Below are positions 30,601-39,244 of a stretch of 64,000 bases of DNA, piece by piece (within the stretch, counting starts at the first letter, position 1; every line of letters begins with the position of its first letter). The translations under genes and the position numbers were made by a program. The stretch is from Escherichia sp. E4742 (GTDB lineage Bacteria; Pseudomonadota; Gammaproteobacteria; Enterobacterales; Enterobacteriaceae). The notes beneath the pieces are model-generated. The model searched no databases, was not told where the DNA came from, and saw only the letters and a list, made by a program, of their open reading frames with translations. The stretch covers positions 2,790,001-2,854,000 of the forward strand of contig NZ_CP040443.1 of NCBI RefSeq assembly GCF_005843885.1, given 5' to 3'.

Positions 30601-31439
30601 ATGGTCGCGTTGACGTACCGTGGGCGCGTATTGTGGTGCACGATCTGCCAGAAAGTGCGGTGGGCGTTTCCAGCGATGTCGTGATGCTCAACGATAATCT
30701 GCAACCGGAAGAGCAGAAAACTGCGTCGATTCCGATTAACAGCAACCTGATTGTCCACGTTGGCAACAACGTTCGCATTGATGCCTTTGGCCTGAAAGCG
30801 CGGTTGACGGGCGATCTCAATGTCGTACAGGACAAACAGGGGCTGGGGCTGAACGGACAGATCAACATTCCGGAAGGTCGCTTCCATGCCTATGGCCAGG
30901 ATCTGATCGTTCGCAAAGGCGAGTTGCTGTTCTCTGGTCCTCCGGATCAACCGTATCTTAATATCGAAGCCATTCGTAACCCGGATGCTACAGAAGACGA
31001 CGTAATCGCCGGTGTTCGTGTCACCGGGCTGGCGGATGAGCCGAAAGCGGAGATCTTCTCTGACCCGGCGATGTCGCAACAGGCTGCGTTGTCTTACTTG
31101 TTGCGTGGACAAGGGCTGGAGAGCGATCAGAGTGACAGCGCGGCGATGACCTCGATGCTGATTGGTCTGGGGGTTGCGCAAAGTGGTCAGATTGTGGGTA
31201 AAATCGGCGAGACATTTGGCGTAAGTAATTTAGCGCTCGACACCGAGGGAGTAGGCGACTCCTCCCAGGTGGTGGTCAGCGGCTATGTATTACCAGGTCT
31301 ACAAGTGAAATACGGCGTGGGGATATTTGACTCTATAGCAACACTCACGTTACGTTATCGCCTGATGCCAAAGCTATATCTGGAAGCCGTGTCTGGTGTA
31401 GATCAGGCACTGGATTTGCTCTATCAGTTCGAGTTTTAG
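27660..31439 (+). CDS. tamB: Translocation and assembly module subunit TamB
   Basis: 1259 residues. A single N-terminal transmembrane helix (~7-27) anchors a long repetitive beta-taco/AsmA-like rod, ending in the conserved DUF490/TamB C-terminal domain (from about 920). It spans the periplasm and pairs with TamA. Overlaps tamA by 4 bp, and ytfP begins 2 bp downstream, so the three form one operon. Confidence 0.97.
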   Translation: MSLWKKISLGAVIVILLLLGSVAFLVGTTSGLHLVFKAADRWVPGLDIGKVTGGWRDLTLSDVRYEQPGVAVKAGNLHLAVGLDCLWNSSVCVNDLALKDIQVNIDSKKMPPSEQVEEEEDSGPQDLSTPYPITLTRVALDNVNIKIDDTTVSVMDFTSGLNWQEKTLTLKPTSLKGLLIALPKVADVAQEEVVEPKIENPQPDEKPLGETLKDLFSRPVLPEMTDVHLPLNLNIEEFKGEQLRVTGDTDITVSTMLLKVSSIDGNTKLDALDIDSNQGIVNASGTAQLSNNWPVDITLNSTLNVEPLKGEKVKLKVGGALREQLEIGVNLSGPVDMDLRAQTRLAEAGLPLNVEVNSKQLYWPFTGEKQYQADDLKLKLTGKMTDYTLSMRTAVKGQEIPPATITLDAKGNEQQVNLDKLTVVALEGKTELKALLDWQQAISWRGELTFNGINTAKEFPDWPSKLNGLIKTRGSLYGGTWQMEVPELKLTGNVKQNKVNVEGTLKGNSYMQWMIPGLHLELGPNSAEVKGELGVKDLNLDATINAPGLDNALPGLGGTAKGLVKVRGTVEAPQLLADITARGLRWQELSVSQVRVEGDIKSTDQIAGKLDVRVEQISQPDVNINLVTLNAKGSEKQHELQLRIQGEPVSGQLNLAGSFDRKEERWKGTLSNTRFQTPVGPWSLTRDIALDYRNQEQKISIGPHCWLNPNAELCVPQTIDAGAEGRAVVNLNRFDLAMLKPFMPETTQASGIFTGKADVAWDTTKEGLPQGSITLSGRNVQVTQTVNDAALPVAFQTLNLSAELRNNRAELGWTIRLTNNGQFDGQVQVTDPQGRRNLGGNVNIRNFNLAMVNPIFTRGEKAAGMVSANLRLGGDVQSPQLFGQLQVTGVDIDGNFMPFDMQPSQLAVNFNGMRSTLAGTVRTQQGDIYLNGDADWSQIENWRARVTAKGSKVRITVPPMVRMDVSPDIVFEATPSLFTLDGRVDVPWARIVVHDLPESAVGVSSDVVMLNDNLQPEEQKTASIPINSNLIVHVGNNVRIDAFGLKARLTGDLNVVQDKQGLGLNGQINIPEGRFHAYGQDLIVRKGELLFSGPPDQPYLNIEAIRNPDATEDDVIAGVRVTGLADEPKAEIFSDPAMSQQAALSYLLRGQGLESDQSDSAAMTSMLIGLGVAQSGQIVGKIGETFGVSNLALDTEGVGDSSQVVVSGYVLPGLQVKYGVGIFDSIATLTLRYRLMPKLYLEAVSGVDQALDLLYQFEF

Positions 31440-31441
31440 CG

Positions 31442-31786
31442 ATGCGAATATTTGTCTACGGCAGTTTACGTCACAAACAAGGCAACAGCCACTGGATGAC
31501 CAATGCCCAGTTGCTGGGCGATTTCAGTATCGATAACTATCAACTGTATAGCCTGGGCCACTATCCAGGCGCAGTTCCGGGTAACGGAACGGTACACGGT
31601 GAAGTTTATCGTATTGACAACGCCACGCTGGCCGAACTTGATGCCTTGCGCACCAGGGGCGGTGAATACGCGCGCCAGTTGATTCAGACGCCGTACGGGA
31701 GTGCATGGATGTACGTTTATCAACGACCCGTCGATGGATTAACGCTGATTGAAAGCGGCGACTGGTTAGACAGGGATCAGTCATAA
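31442..31786 (+). CDS. ytfP: Gamma-glutamylcyclotransferase-like protein YtfP
   Basis: 114 residues; the N-terminal MRIFVYGSLRHKQGN contains the YGSLR motif of the GGCT-like fold, and a catalytic-type Glu lies around 67-71. Function in E. coli not established. Third gene of tamA-tamB-ytfP. Confidence 0.95.
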   Translation: MRIFVYGSLRHKQGNSHWMTNAQLLGDFSIDNYQLYSLGHYPGAVPGNGTVHGEVYRIDNATLAELDALRTRGGEYARQLIQTPYGSAWMYVYQRPVDGLTLIESGDWLDRDQS

Positions 31787-31794
31787 TATAAACA

Positions 31795-31820
31795 CGCCAC
31801 CTTCGGGTGGCGTTGTTTTT
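31795..31820 (+). terminator. Rho-independent terminator of the tamAB-ytfP operon
   Basis: CGCCACC-TTCG-GGTGGCG hairpin with an ultrastable TTCG loop followed by TTGTTTTTT, 8 bp after the ytfP stop. Confidence 0.95.
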
Positions 31821-31963
31821 TGCGATGCCCCTCGCAATCAGTTTTGTAACTTTCCCACCAGTTTCTTTTCTCTCCGAGTCGCTTTCCAGATCTGTTAACG
31901 CATAAAAATCTCTGCTGGTGTTCACAAATGCGCAGGGGTAAAACGTTTCCTGTAGCACCGTGA

Positions 31964-31980
31964 GTTATACTTTGTATAAC
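31964..31980 (+). promoter_or_regulatory. Palindromic operator upstream of chpS
   Basis: GTTATAC-TTT-GTATAAC, a perfect 7-bp dyad overlapping the likely -10 region, 14 bp before the chpS start. Its position fits autoregulation by ChpS/ChpB, as in other MazEF-type modules. Confidence 0.7.
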
Positions 31981-31994
31981 TTAAGGAGGTGCAG

Positions 31995-32246
31995 ATGCGT
32001 ATTACCATAAAAAGATGGGGGAACAGTGCAGGTATGATCATTCCCAATATCGTAATGAAAGAACTTAACTTACAGCCGGGGCAGAGCGTGGAGGCGCAGG
32101 TGAGCAACAACCAACTGATTTTGACCCCCGTCTTGAAGCGCTACTCGCTTGAAGAACTGCTGGCGCAATGCGACATGAACGCACCGGAGCTTAGCGAGCA
32201 GGATGTCTGGGGTAAATCCACCCCTACGGGTGACGAAATATGGTAA
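31995..32246 (+). CDS. chpS: Antitoxin ChpS
   Basis: 83 residues from the ATG at 31995, placed right after an ideal AGGAGG; an in-frame GTG at 31989 is too close to that site. N-terminal AbrB/MazE swapped-hairpin DNA-binding domain (RITIKRWGNSAGMIIP), then an acidic tail that neutralises ChpB. Overlaps chpB by 7 bp. Confidence 0.96.
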   Translation: MRITIKRWGNSAGMIIPNIVMKELNLQPGQSVEAQVSNNQLILTPVLKRYSLEELLAQCDMNAPELSEQDVWGKSTPTGDEIW

Positions 32247-32590
32247 AGCGAAGCGAATTTGAACGGGGAGACATTGTGCTGGTCGGCTTTGATCCAGCAA
32301 GCGGCCATGAACAGCAAGGTGCTGGCCGACCTGCGCTTGTACTCTCCGTTCAAGCCTTTAATCAACTGGGAATGACGTTGGTGGCACCCATTACTCAGGG
32401 CGGAAATTTTGCCCGTTATGCCGGATTTAGCGTTCCGTTACATTGCGAAGAAGGCGATGTGTATGGCGTGGTATTGGTGAATCAGGTGCGAATGATGGAT
32501 TTACGCGCCCGCCAGGCAAAGCGTATTGGTCTGGCTGCGGACGAGGTGGTGGAAGAAGCGTTATTACGTTTGCAGGCGGTGGTGGAATAA
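32240..32590 (+). CDS. chpB: mRNA interferase toxin ChpB
   Basis: 116 residues, MazF/PemK family. The N-terminal FERGDIVLVGFDPASGHEQ loop and GRPALVLS strand are typical. A ribosome-independent endoribonuclease cleaving single-stranded RNA at ACY-like sites in E. coli. Intact and paired with chpS. Confidence 0.96.
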   Translation: MVKRSEFERGDIVLVGFDPASGHEQQGAGRPALVLSVQAFNQLGMTLVAPITQGGNFARYAGFSVPLHCEEGDVYGVVLVNQVRMMDLRARQAKRIGLAADEVVEEALLRLQAVVE

Positions 32591-32657
32591 AGGTTTATTT
32601 ATTGCGGGCATAAAAAAACCCTTACTAACCGAAGCCCGGCGTTCAGGGTTATTGCGC

Positions 32658-32784
32658 TATACTCGTCATACTTCAAGTTGCATGTGCTGCGACTGCGTTC
32701 ATTCACCCCAGTCACTTACTTCTGTAAGCTCCTGGGGATTCACTCACTTGTCGCCTTCCTGCAAGTTGAATTATTTAGAGTATA
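32658..32784. repeat. ERIC element (127 bp)
   Basis: Starts TATACTCGTCATACTTCAAG and ends TTATTTAGAGTATA, length 127 bp. It contains the palindromic core with TAAGCTCCTGGGGATTCAC and CACCCCAGTCACTTACTT, the priming sites used for ERIC typing. Lies between chpB and the 3' end of ppa, 7 bp from the ppa stop, so it becomes part of the ppa mRNA end. Confidence 0.97.
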
Positions 32785-32791
32785 TAAGAAC

Positions 32792-33322
32792 TTATTTATT
32801 CTTTGCGCGCTCGAAGGAAGCAACGATTTCAGCTTTAGCGGCTTCAGCGTTTTCCCAACCTTCAACTTTCACCCACTTGCCTTTTTCGAGGTCTTTGTAG
32901 TGCTCGAAGAAGTGAGCGATCTGAGCTTTCAGCAGCTCCGGCAGATCGTTAACGTCTTTGATGTGATCGTATTCTTTGCTCAGTTTGGTGTGCGGAACAG
33001 CAACCAGTTTCGCATCTTCACCAGCTTCGTCGGTCATTTTCAGAACGCCAACCGGACGGCAACGGATCACAGAACCCGGCTGCAGCGGGTACGGAGTCGG
33101 GACCAGAACGTCAACCGGGTCACCGTCCAGAGACAGAGTGTGGTTGATATAGCCGTAGTTGCACGGATAGAACATCGCGGTGGACATGAAGCGGTCAACG
33201 AACAGTGCGCCGCTCTCTTTGTCGATTTCGTATTTGATCGGATCAGCGTTAGCCGGGATTTCGATAACAACGTAGATGTCTTCCGGCAGATCTTTACCCG
33301 CAGGGACGTTGAGTAAGCTCAT
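32792..33322 (-). CDS. ppa: Inorganic pyrophosphatase
   Basis: 176 residues from the ATG at 33322 (K-12 start); a longer in-frame extension exists but is not conserved. Family I pyrophosphatase with DGDPVDVLV metal site (~66-74) and YGYINHTL. Hydrolyses pyrophosphate, driving biosynthesis. Confidence 0.98.
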   Translation of the reverse strand: MSLLNVPAGKDLPEDIYVVIEIPANADPIKYEIDKESGALFVDRFMSTAMFYPCNYGYINHTLSLDGDPVDVLVPTPYPLQPGSVIRCRPVGVLKMTDEAGEDAKLVAVPHTKLSKEYDHIKDVNDLPELLKAQIAHFFEHYKDLEKGKWVKVEGWENAEAAKAEIVASFERAKNK

Positions 33323-33484
33323 GTCTGTTTCCTTTAAAATATGTGGCAAACAAGTGCCGAGTATTATAGCCAACTCGCGCCGAATGTCTTCGCTTGTTTT
33401 CGCCCTCATTTTCCTTTTTCGCCAGTTTTAAGACGGTTCGCAGAGCTGGAAAATCCATAACCGTAGCCGCATTTTTCATAGTGA

Positions 33485-33502
33485 TATGAAAGCGATTACA
33501 AA
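33485..33502 (+). promoter_or_regulatory. GalR/LacI-type operator upstream of ytfQ
   Basis: TGAAAGCGATTACA resembles the GalR/GalS consensus (central CG between A/T-rich arms). It lies about 130 bp before ytfQ in the 308-bp ppa/ytfQ intergenic region. GalR control of the ytfQ operon has been reported in E. coli; the site assignment here is by eye. Confidence 0.45.
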
Positions 33503-33630
33503 CTTGTGATTAACGATGTATTTACTTTTTTGAAGTGTGATGTAACGCAATCTGTTACAGAACCAATTGTCTATAGTTTTTTCGCGAACATCTTTTCACC
33601 AATAATAATCACCCCGACGAGGACAACCCT

Positions 33631-34587
33631 ATGTGGAAACGCTTACTTGTAGTCTCTGCAGTCTCGGCAGCCATGTCGTCTATGGCGTTGGCCGCTCCTT
33701 TAACCGTAGGATTTTCGCAGGTCGGATCCGAATCCGGCTGGCGCGCAGCAGAAACTAATGTGGCGAAAAGTGAGGCCGAAAAACGCGGTATCACACTGAA
33801 AATTGCCGATGGTCAGCAAAAGCAGGAAAACCAGATTAAAGCAGTGCGTTCCTTTGTCGCGCAGGGGGTAGATGCCATCTTTATCGCCCCGGTGGTTGCA
33901 ACGGGTTGGGAACCTGTTTTGAAAGAAGCAAAGGAAGCCGAAATTCCGGTCTTTTTGCTTGACCGTTCCATCGACGTAAAAGACAAATCTCTCTATATGA
34001 CCACCGTCACCGCCGACAACATCCTCGAAGGCAAGTTGATCGGTGACTGGCTGGTCAAAGAGGTCAATGGCAAACCGTGTAATGTGGTTGAGTTGCAGGG
34101 CACTGTTGGGGCAAGTGTTGCCATTGACCGTAAGAAAGGCTTTGCCGAAGCCATTAAGAATGCGCCAAATATCAAAATCATCCGCTCGCAGTCCGGTGAC
34201 TTCACCCGTAGTAAAGGCAAAGAAGTCATGGAGAGCTTTATCAAAGCGGAAAACAACGGCAAAAACATCTGCATGGTTTACGCCCATAACGACGACATGG
34301 TGATTGGCGCAATTCAGGCAATTAAAGAAGCGGGCCTGAAACCGGGCAAAGATATCCTGACAGGCTCTATCGACGGCGTGCCGGACATCTACAAAGCGAT
34401 GATTGATGGCGAAGCAAACGCCAGCGTTGAACTGACGCCAAACATGGCGGGACCCGCCTTTGACGCGCTGGAGAAATATAAAAAAGACGGCACCATGCCT
34501 GAAAAGCTGACGCTGACCAAGTCCACCCTTTACCTGCCTGATACCGCAAAAGAAGAGTTAGAGAAGAAGAAAAACATGGGGTATTGA
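33631..34587 (+). CDS. ytfQ: Galactofuranose ABC transporter, periplasmic binding protein
   Basis: 318 residues, signal peptide to about residue 21 (SSMALA), then a type I sugar-binding protein fold (LTVGFSQVGSESGWR...). E. coli YtfQ binds galactofuranose tightly. First gene of the importer; the rest is separated from it by a BIME array. Confidence 0.97.
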   Translation: MWKRLLVVSAVSAAMSSMALAAPLTVGFSQVGSESGWRAAETNVAKSEAEKRGITLKIADGQQKQENQIKAVRSFVAQGVDAIFIAPVVATGWEPVLKEAKEAEIPVFLLDRSIDVKDKSLYMTTVTADNILEGKLIGDWLVKEVNGKPCNVVELQGTVGASVAIDRKKGFAEAIKNAPNIKIIRSQSGDFTRSKGKEVMESFIKAENNGKNICMVYAHNDDMVIGAIQAIKEAGLKPGKDILTGSIDGVPDIYKAMIDGEANASVELTPNMAGPAFDALEKYKKDGTMPEKLTLTKSTLYLPDTAKEELEKKKNMGY

Positions 34588-34614
34588 GACGTATCAGGCA
34601 TCAATGCCTGATTC

Positions 34615-35100
<486 letters not shown>

Positions 35101-35133
35101 CTGGCGGGAGCACGCTTTACTTCGGGGGAAACC

Positions 35134-36636
35134 ATGACGACCGACCAACACCAGGAAATCCTCCGCACCGAAGGATTAAGCAAATTTTTCCCTGGCGTCA
35201 AAGCGCTAGATAACGTTGATTTCAGCCTGCGCCGTGGTGAAATCATGGCGCTACTCGGTGAAAACGGAGCCGGTAAATCGACGTTAATCAAAGCACTTAC
35301 CGGCGTTTACCATGCCGATCGCGGCACCATCTGGCTGGAAGGTCAGGTTATTTCACCGAAAAACACCGCCCACGCACAGCAGCTCGGCATCGGCACTGTC
35401 TATCAGGAAGTTAACCTGCTACCCAATATGTCGGTCGCTGATAATCTATTCATAGGCCGCGAACCTAAGCGTTTCGGCTTGCTACGACGTAAAGAGATGG
35501 AAAAGCGCGCCACCGAACTGATGGCATCTTACGGTTTCTCACTCGACGTGCGTGAACCGCTCAACCGCTTTTCAGTCGCGATGCAGCAAATCGTCGCCAT
35601 TTGTCGGGCCATCGATCTCTCCGCCAAAGTGCTAATCCTCGATGAACCCACCGCCAGTCTCGACACTCAGGAAGTAGAGTTGCTGTTTGGCCTGATGCGC
35701 CAGCTGCGCGATCGCGGCGTCAGCCTGATCTTCGTTACTCACTTTCTCGATCAGGTCTATCAGGTCAGCGATCGGATCACCGTCTTACGCAACGGCAGCT
35801 TTGTTGGCTGTCGGGAAACCCGCGAGCTACCGCAGATCGAACTGGTGAAAATGATGCTGGGGCGTGAGTTGGATACTCATGCGCTACAGCGTGCTGGAAG
35901 AACATTGCTTAGTGACAATCCTGTTGCAGCGTTTAAAGATTACGGCAAGAAAGGAACGATCGCGCCGTTTGATCTGGAAGTACGCCCCGGCGAGATCGTC
36001 GGGCTGGCAGGTCTGCTGGGATCAGGGCGGACAGAAACCGCTGAAGTGATCTTCGGCATCAAACCAGCCGATAGCGGCACGGCGCTGATCAAAGGCAAAC
36101 CGCAAACCCTGCGATCACCACATCAGGCTTCGGTACTGGGCATCGGCTTTTGCCCGGAAGACAGGAAAACCGATGGCATCATCGCCGCCGCCTCGGTGCG
36201 GGAAAATATCATCCTCGCTCTCCAGGCCCAGCGCGGCTGGCTACGGCCGATTTCCCGTAAAGAACAGCAAGAGATTGCCGAACGCTTTATCCGTCAGCTA
36301 GGCATTCGTACTCCTTCCAGCGAACAACCGATTGAATTTCTCTCCGGCGGCAATCAGCAAAAAGTTCTGCTCTCACGCTGGCTGCTGACTCGTCCGCAAT
36401 TTCTGATCCTCGATGAGCCAACGCGTGGCATTGACGTTGGCGCCCATGCCGAGATCATTCGCCTGATTGAAACGTTGTGCGCTGACGGTCTGGCGCTGCT
36501 GGTGATCTCCTCCGAACTGGAAGAACTGGTGGGTTATGCCGATCGGGTGATTATCATGCGCGATCGCAAACAGGTGGCGGAGATCCCGCTGGCAGAGCTT
36601 TCCGTTCCGGCGATCATGAACGCCATTGCGGCGTAA
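35134..36636 (+). CDS. ytfR: Galactofuranose ABC transporter, ATP-binding protein
   Basis: 500 residues from the ATG at 35134 (GGGGGAA upstream; K-12 start). Two fused ABC domains: Walker A GENGAGKST near 42-50 with Walker B LILDEPTAS, and a degenerate second domain (GLLGSGRTE, LSGGNQQK, LILDEPTRG). Powers uptake through YtfT/YjfF. Confidence 0.96.
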   Translation: MTTDQHQEILRTEGLSKFFPGVKALDNVDFSLRRGEIMALLGENGAGKSTLIKALTGVYHADRGTIWLEGQVISPKNTAHAQQLGIGTVYQEVNLLPNMSVADNLFIGREPKRFGLLRRKEMEKRATELMASYGFSLDVREPLNRFSVAMQQIVAICRAIDLSAKVLILDEPTASLDTQEVELLFGLMRQLRDRGVSLIFVTHFLDQVYQVSDRITVLRNGSFVGCRETRELPQIELVKMMLGRELDTHALQRAGRTLLSDNPVAAFKDYGKKGTIAPFDLEVRPGEIVGLAGLLGSGRTETAEVIFGIKPADSGTALIKGKPQTLRSPHQASVLGIGFCPEDRKTDGIIAAASVRENIILALQAQRGWLRPISRKEQQEIAERFIRQLGIRTPSSEQPIEFLSGGNQQKVLLSRWLLTRPQFLILDEPTRGIDVGAHAEIIRLIETLCADGLALLVISSELEELVGYADRVIIMRDRKQVAEIPLAELSVPAIMNAIAA

Positions 36637-36646
36637 GGAGAACAGT

Positions 36647-37672
36647 GTGATGCCTCAATCTCTCCCGGACACCGCGTCGTCGAAAAAGCGCTTTCGCTGG
36701 CCGACGGGGATGCCGCAGTTGGTGGCGCTATTGTTGGTGCTGGTGGTCGATAGCCTGGTGGCCCCGCATTTTTGGCAGGTGGTGCTTCAGGATGGGCGTT
36801 TGTTCGGTAGCCCTATCGACATTCTTAATCGCGCCGCCCCGGTTGCGTTACTGGCGATTGGCATGACGCTGGTGATCGCTACGGGTGGGATTGATCTCTC
36901 CGTAGGGGCGGTGATGGCCATCGCCGGAGCCACAACGGCTGCGATGACGGTCGCGGGGTTCAGCCTGCCAATTGTTTTGTTAAGCGCCCTGGGTACCGGC
37001 ATTCTGGCTGGATTGTGGAACGGCATACTGGTGGCGATCCTCAAAATTCAGCCGTTTGTTGCCACCCTGATCCTGATGGTCGCCGGACGTGGTGTTGCGC
37101 AATTGATCACCTCCGGTCAGATCGTCACGTTCAACTCGCCGGATCTCTCATGGTTCGGCAGCGGATCGCTATTGTTCCTGCCAACGCCGGTCATTATCGC
37201 TGTGCTGACGCTTCTCTTCTTCTGGCTGTTGACCCGCAAAACAGCGCTGGGGATGTTTATTGAAGCCGTTGGCATCAACATTCGTGCGGCAAAAAATGCC
37301 GGAGTCAACACACGAATCATCGTCATGCTCACCTACGTATTGAGCGGGCTGTGTGCGGCGATTGCAGGCATTATCGTGGCGGCGGATATTCGCGGTGCCG
37401 ATGCCAATAACGCCGGGTTATGGCTGGAGCTGGATGCCATTCTTGCGGTGGTCATCGGTGGCGGATCGCTGATGGGCGGGCGCTTTAACCTGCTGCTCTC
37501 AGTTGTGGGGGCGCTGATTATTCAGGGAATGAACACCGGAATTTTACTTTCGGGATTCCCGCCGGAGATGAACCAGGTGGTAAAAGCGGTGGTCGTGCTT
37601 TGCGTGCTGATTGTCCAGTCGCAACGCTTTATCAGTCTGATTAAAGGAGTGCGTAGCCGTGATAAAACGTAA
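36647..37672 (+). CDS. ytfT: Galactofuranose ABC transporter, permease subunit YtfT
   Basis: 341 residues from GTG at 36647 (ATG three bases later is equally possible); AAGGAGAA lies upstream. RbsC-type permease with about 10 helices and the GGIDLSVGAVMA signature. 10 bp after ytfR; overlaps yjfF by 14 bp. Confidence 0.95.
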   Translation: MMPQSLPDTASSKKRFRWPTGMPQLVALLLVLVVDSLVAPHFWQVVLQDGRLFGSPIDILNRAAPVALLAIGMTLVIATGGIDLSVGAVMAIAGATTAAMTVAGFSLPIVLLSALGTGILAGLWNGILVAILKIQPFVATLILMVAGRGVAQLITSGQIVTFNSPDLSWFGSGSLLFLPTPVIIAVLTLLFFWLLTRKTALGMFIEAVGINIRAAKNAGVNTRIIVMLTYVLSGLCAAIAGIIVAADIRGADANNAGLWLELDAILAVVIGGGSLMGGRFNLLLSVVGALIIQGMNTGILLSGFPPEMNQVVKAVVVLCVLIVQSQRFISLIKGVRSRDKT

Positions 37673-38663
37673 CTTGCCACTGATGATCACCATCGGCGTC
37701 TTTGTGCTGGGCTATCTCTACTGCCTGACGCAGTTTCCCGGCTTTGCTTCCACGCGTGTGATCTGCAATATCCTGACCGATAATGCCTTTCTTGGCATCA
37801 TCGCCGTCGGCATGACCTTTGTGATCCTCTCCGGCGGGATCGATCTCTCCGTCGGTTCGGTGATCGCCTTTACCGGCGTGTTTCTGGCAAAAGTGATTGG
37901 CGATTTCGGCCTCTCGCCGCTGCTGGCGTTTCCACTGGTGCTGGTGATGGGCTGTGCCTTCGGCGCATTTATGGGGCTTTTGATCGACGCGCTGAAGATC
38001 CCGGCATTCATCATTACCCTTGCGGGAATGTTCTTTTTGCGCGGTGTCAGCTATCTCGTTTCGGAAGAGTCGATCCCGATAAACCATCCAATTTATGACA
38101 CGCTTTCAAGCCTGGCGTGGAAAATCCCCGGCGGTGGTCGCTTAAGCGCGATGGGGCTGCTGATGCTGGCGGTGGTGGTTATCGGCATATTCCTCGCGCA
38201 TCGTACGCGTTTTGGTAATCAGGTATACGCCATTGGCGGCAACGCGACTTCAGCAAACCTGATGGGAATTTCTACTCGCAGCACTACTATTCGCATTTAT
38301 ATGCTCTCCACCGGGTTGGCGACCCTGGCGGGGATTGTTTTCTCTATTTACACCCAGGCCGGATACGCGCTGGCAGGCGTAGGTGTGGAACTGGACGCTA
38401 TCGCGTCGGTGGTGATTGGCGGTACACTTTTAAGCGGCGGTGTTGGGACAGTATTAGGGACGCTTTTTGGCGTGGCGATTCAGGGACTCATTCAGACTTA
38501 CATAAACTTTGACGGCACGCTGAGTTCATGGTGGACGAAAATCGCCATTGGCATTTTGCTGTTTATTTTTATTGCGTTACAGCGTGGGTTAACGGTGCTG
38601 TGGGAGAATCGACAGAGTTCGCCAGTAATAAGAGTGAGTCCGGAAAATACAATAAAAGAGTAA
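37659..38663 (+). CDS. yjfF: Galactofuranose ABC transporter, permease subunit YjfF
   Basis: 334 residues, GTG start at 37659 inside ytfT. RbsC-type permease with SGGIDLSVGSVIAF. The last ~10 residues (IRVSPENTIKE) differ from K-12 as I remember it, exactly where the accessory DUF2569 gene begins, suggesting the insertion junction lies in the 3' end of yjfF. Confidence 0.94.
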   Translation: MIKRNLPLMITIGVFVLGYLYCLTQFPGFASTRVICNILTDNAFLGIIAVGMTFVILSGGIDLSVGSVIAFTGVFLAKVIGDFGLSPLLAFPLVLVMGCAFGAFMGLLIDALKIPAFIITLAGMFFLRGVSYLVSEESIPINHPIYDTLSSLAWKIPGGGRLSAMGLLMLAVVVIGIFLAHRTRFGNQVYAIGGNATSANLMGISTRSTTIRIYMLSTGLATLAGIVFSIYTQAGYALAGVGVELDAIASVVIGGTLLSGGVGTVLGTLFGVAIQGLIQTYINFDGTLSSWWTKIAIGILLFIFIALQRGLTVLWENRQSSPVIRVSPENTIKE

Positions 38664-38689
38664 ATCTACTGATATATAAGGATATTTTT

Positions 38690-39205
38690 ATGTGGGCAAA
38701 GGAAGGCGAGGGTTTAAGTACAACATGCAAAAGTTGTGGTGTGGATGTTTTACCACCTGATGATTATTGTAAAAGCTGTGCTGATAAAAAGCTTACGGGG
38801 ATTGGAGGTTGGCTGTATTTACCTGCTATTTCTTTAGTGCTGGTGATTATTTCGAGCATTTATTCTTTTGTACAAACATGGGGGCTTGCTCAAAGTAGTC
38901 AGGAAGAACCGCTCAGAACTCTGCTTTATCTGGAGGTGGCCGGATTTGCCATGATATTTCTGTGGGTGAGTTATACTACCTTTTTGTTTTTTAATAAGAA
39001 ACGCCAACTTCCGCACTACTATATTGCCCTTCTTCTGGCGCTCTTCGCATTGAATGTTGCTGATATCTGGGGAGCAGTACAATTTCTTCATGCCACAATT
39101 GAACTTTCAGACGCATGGGGTGTGCTGAAAAATATCATTCATCTGGCTATCTGGGTTCCCTATTTCCGTGTCTCTAAACGAGTCAAATTAACTTTTGTTA
39201 ATTAA
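38690..39205 (+). CDS. DUF2569 membrane protein with N-terminal zinc-ribbon-like motif
   Basis: 171 residues from the ATG at 38690 (AAGGA upstream). An N-terminal CKSCG...CKSCADK double CxxC zinc-ribbon-like motif (~11-30), then GIGGWLYLPA, the DUF2569 hallmark, and four hydrophobic segments to residue ~165 ending VPYFRVSKRVK. Function unknown. It is AT-richer than its neighbours and I do not expect it between yjfF and fbp in K-12, so it looks acquired. Confidence 0.82.
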   Translation: MWAKEGEGLSTTCKSCGVDVLPPDDYCKSCADKKLTGIGGWLYLPAISLVLVIISSIYSFVQTWGLAQSSQEEPLRTLLYLEVAGFAMIFLWVSYTTFLFFNKKRQLPHYYIALLLALFALNVADIWGAVQFLHATIELSDAWGVLKNIIHLAIWVPYFRVSKRVKLTFVN

Positions 39206-39210
39206 AACGC

Positions 39211-39238
39211 AAAAACGCCGGAACAATCCGGCGTTTTT
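39211..39238. terminator. Bidirectional terminator between the DUF2569 gene and fbp
   Basis: AAAAACGCCGGA-ACAA-TCCGGCGTTTTT, symmetric with A and T tracts on both sides; suits two convergent genes. Confidence 0.93.
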
Positions 39239-39244
39239 AGACCA

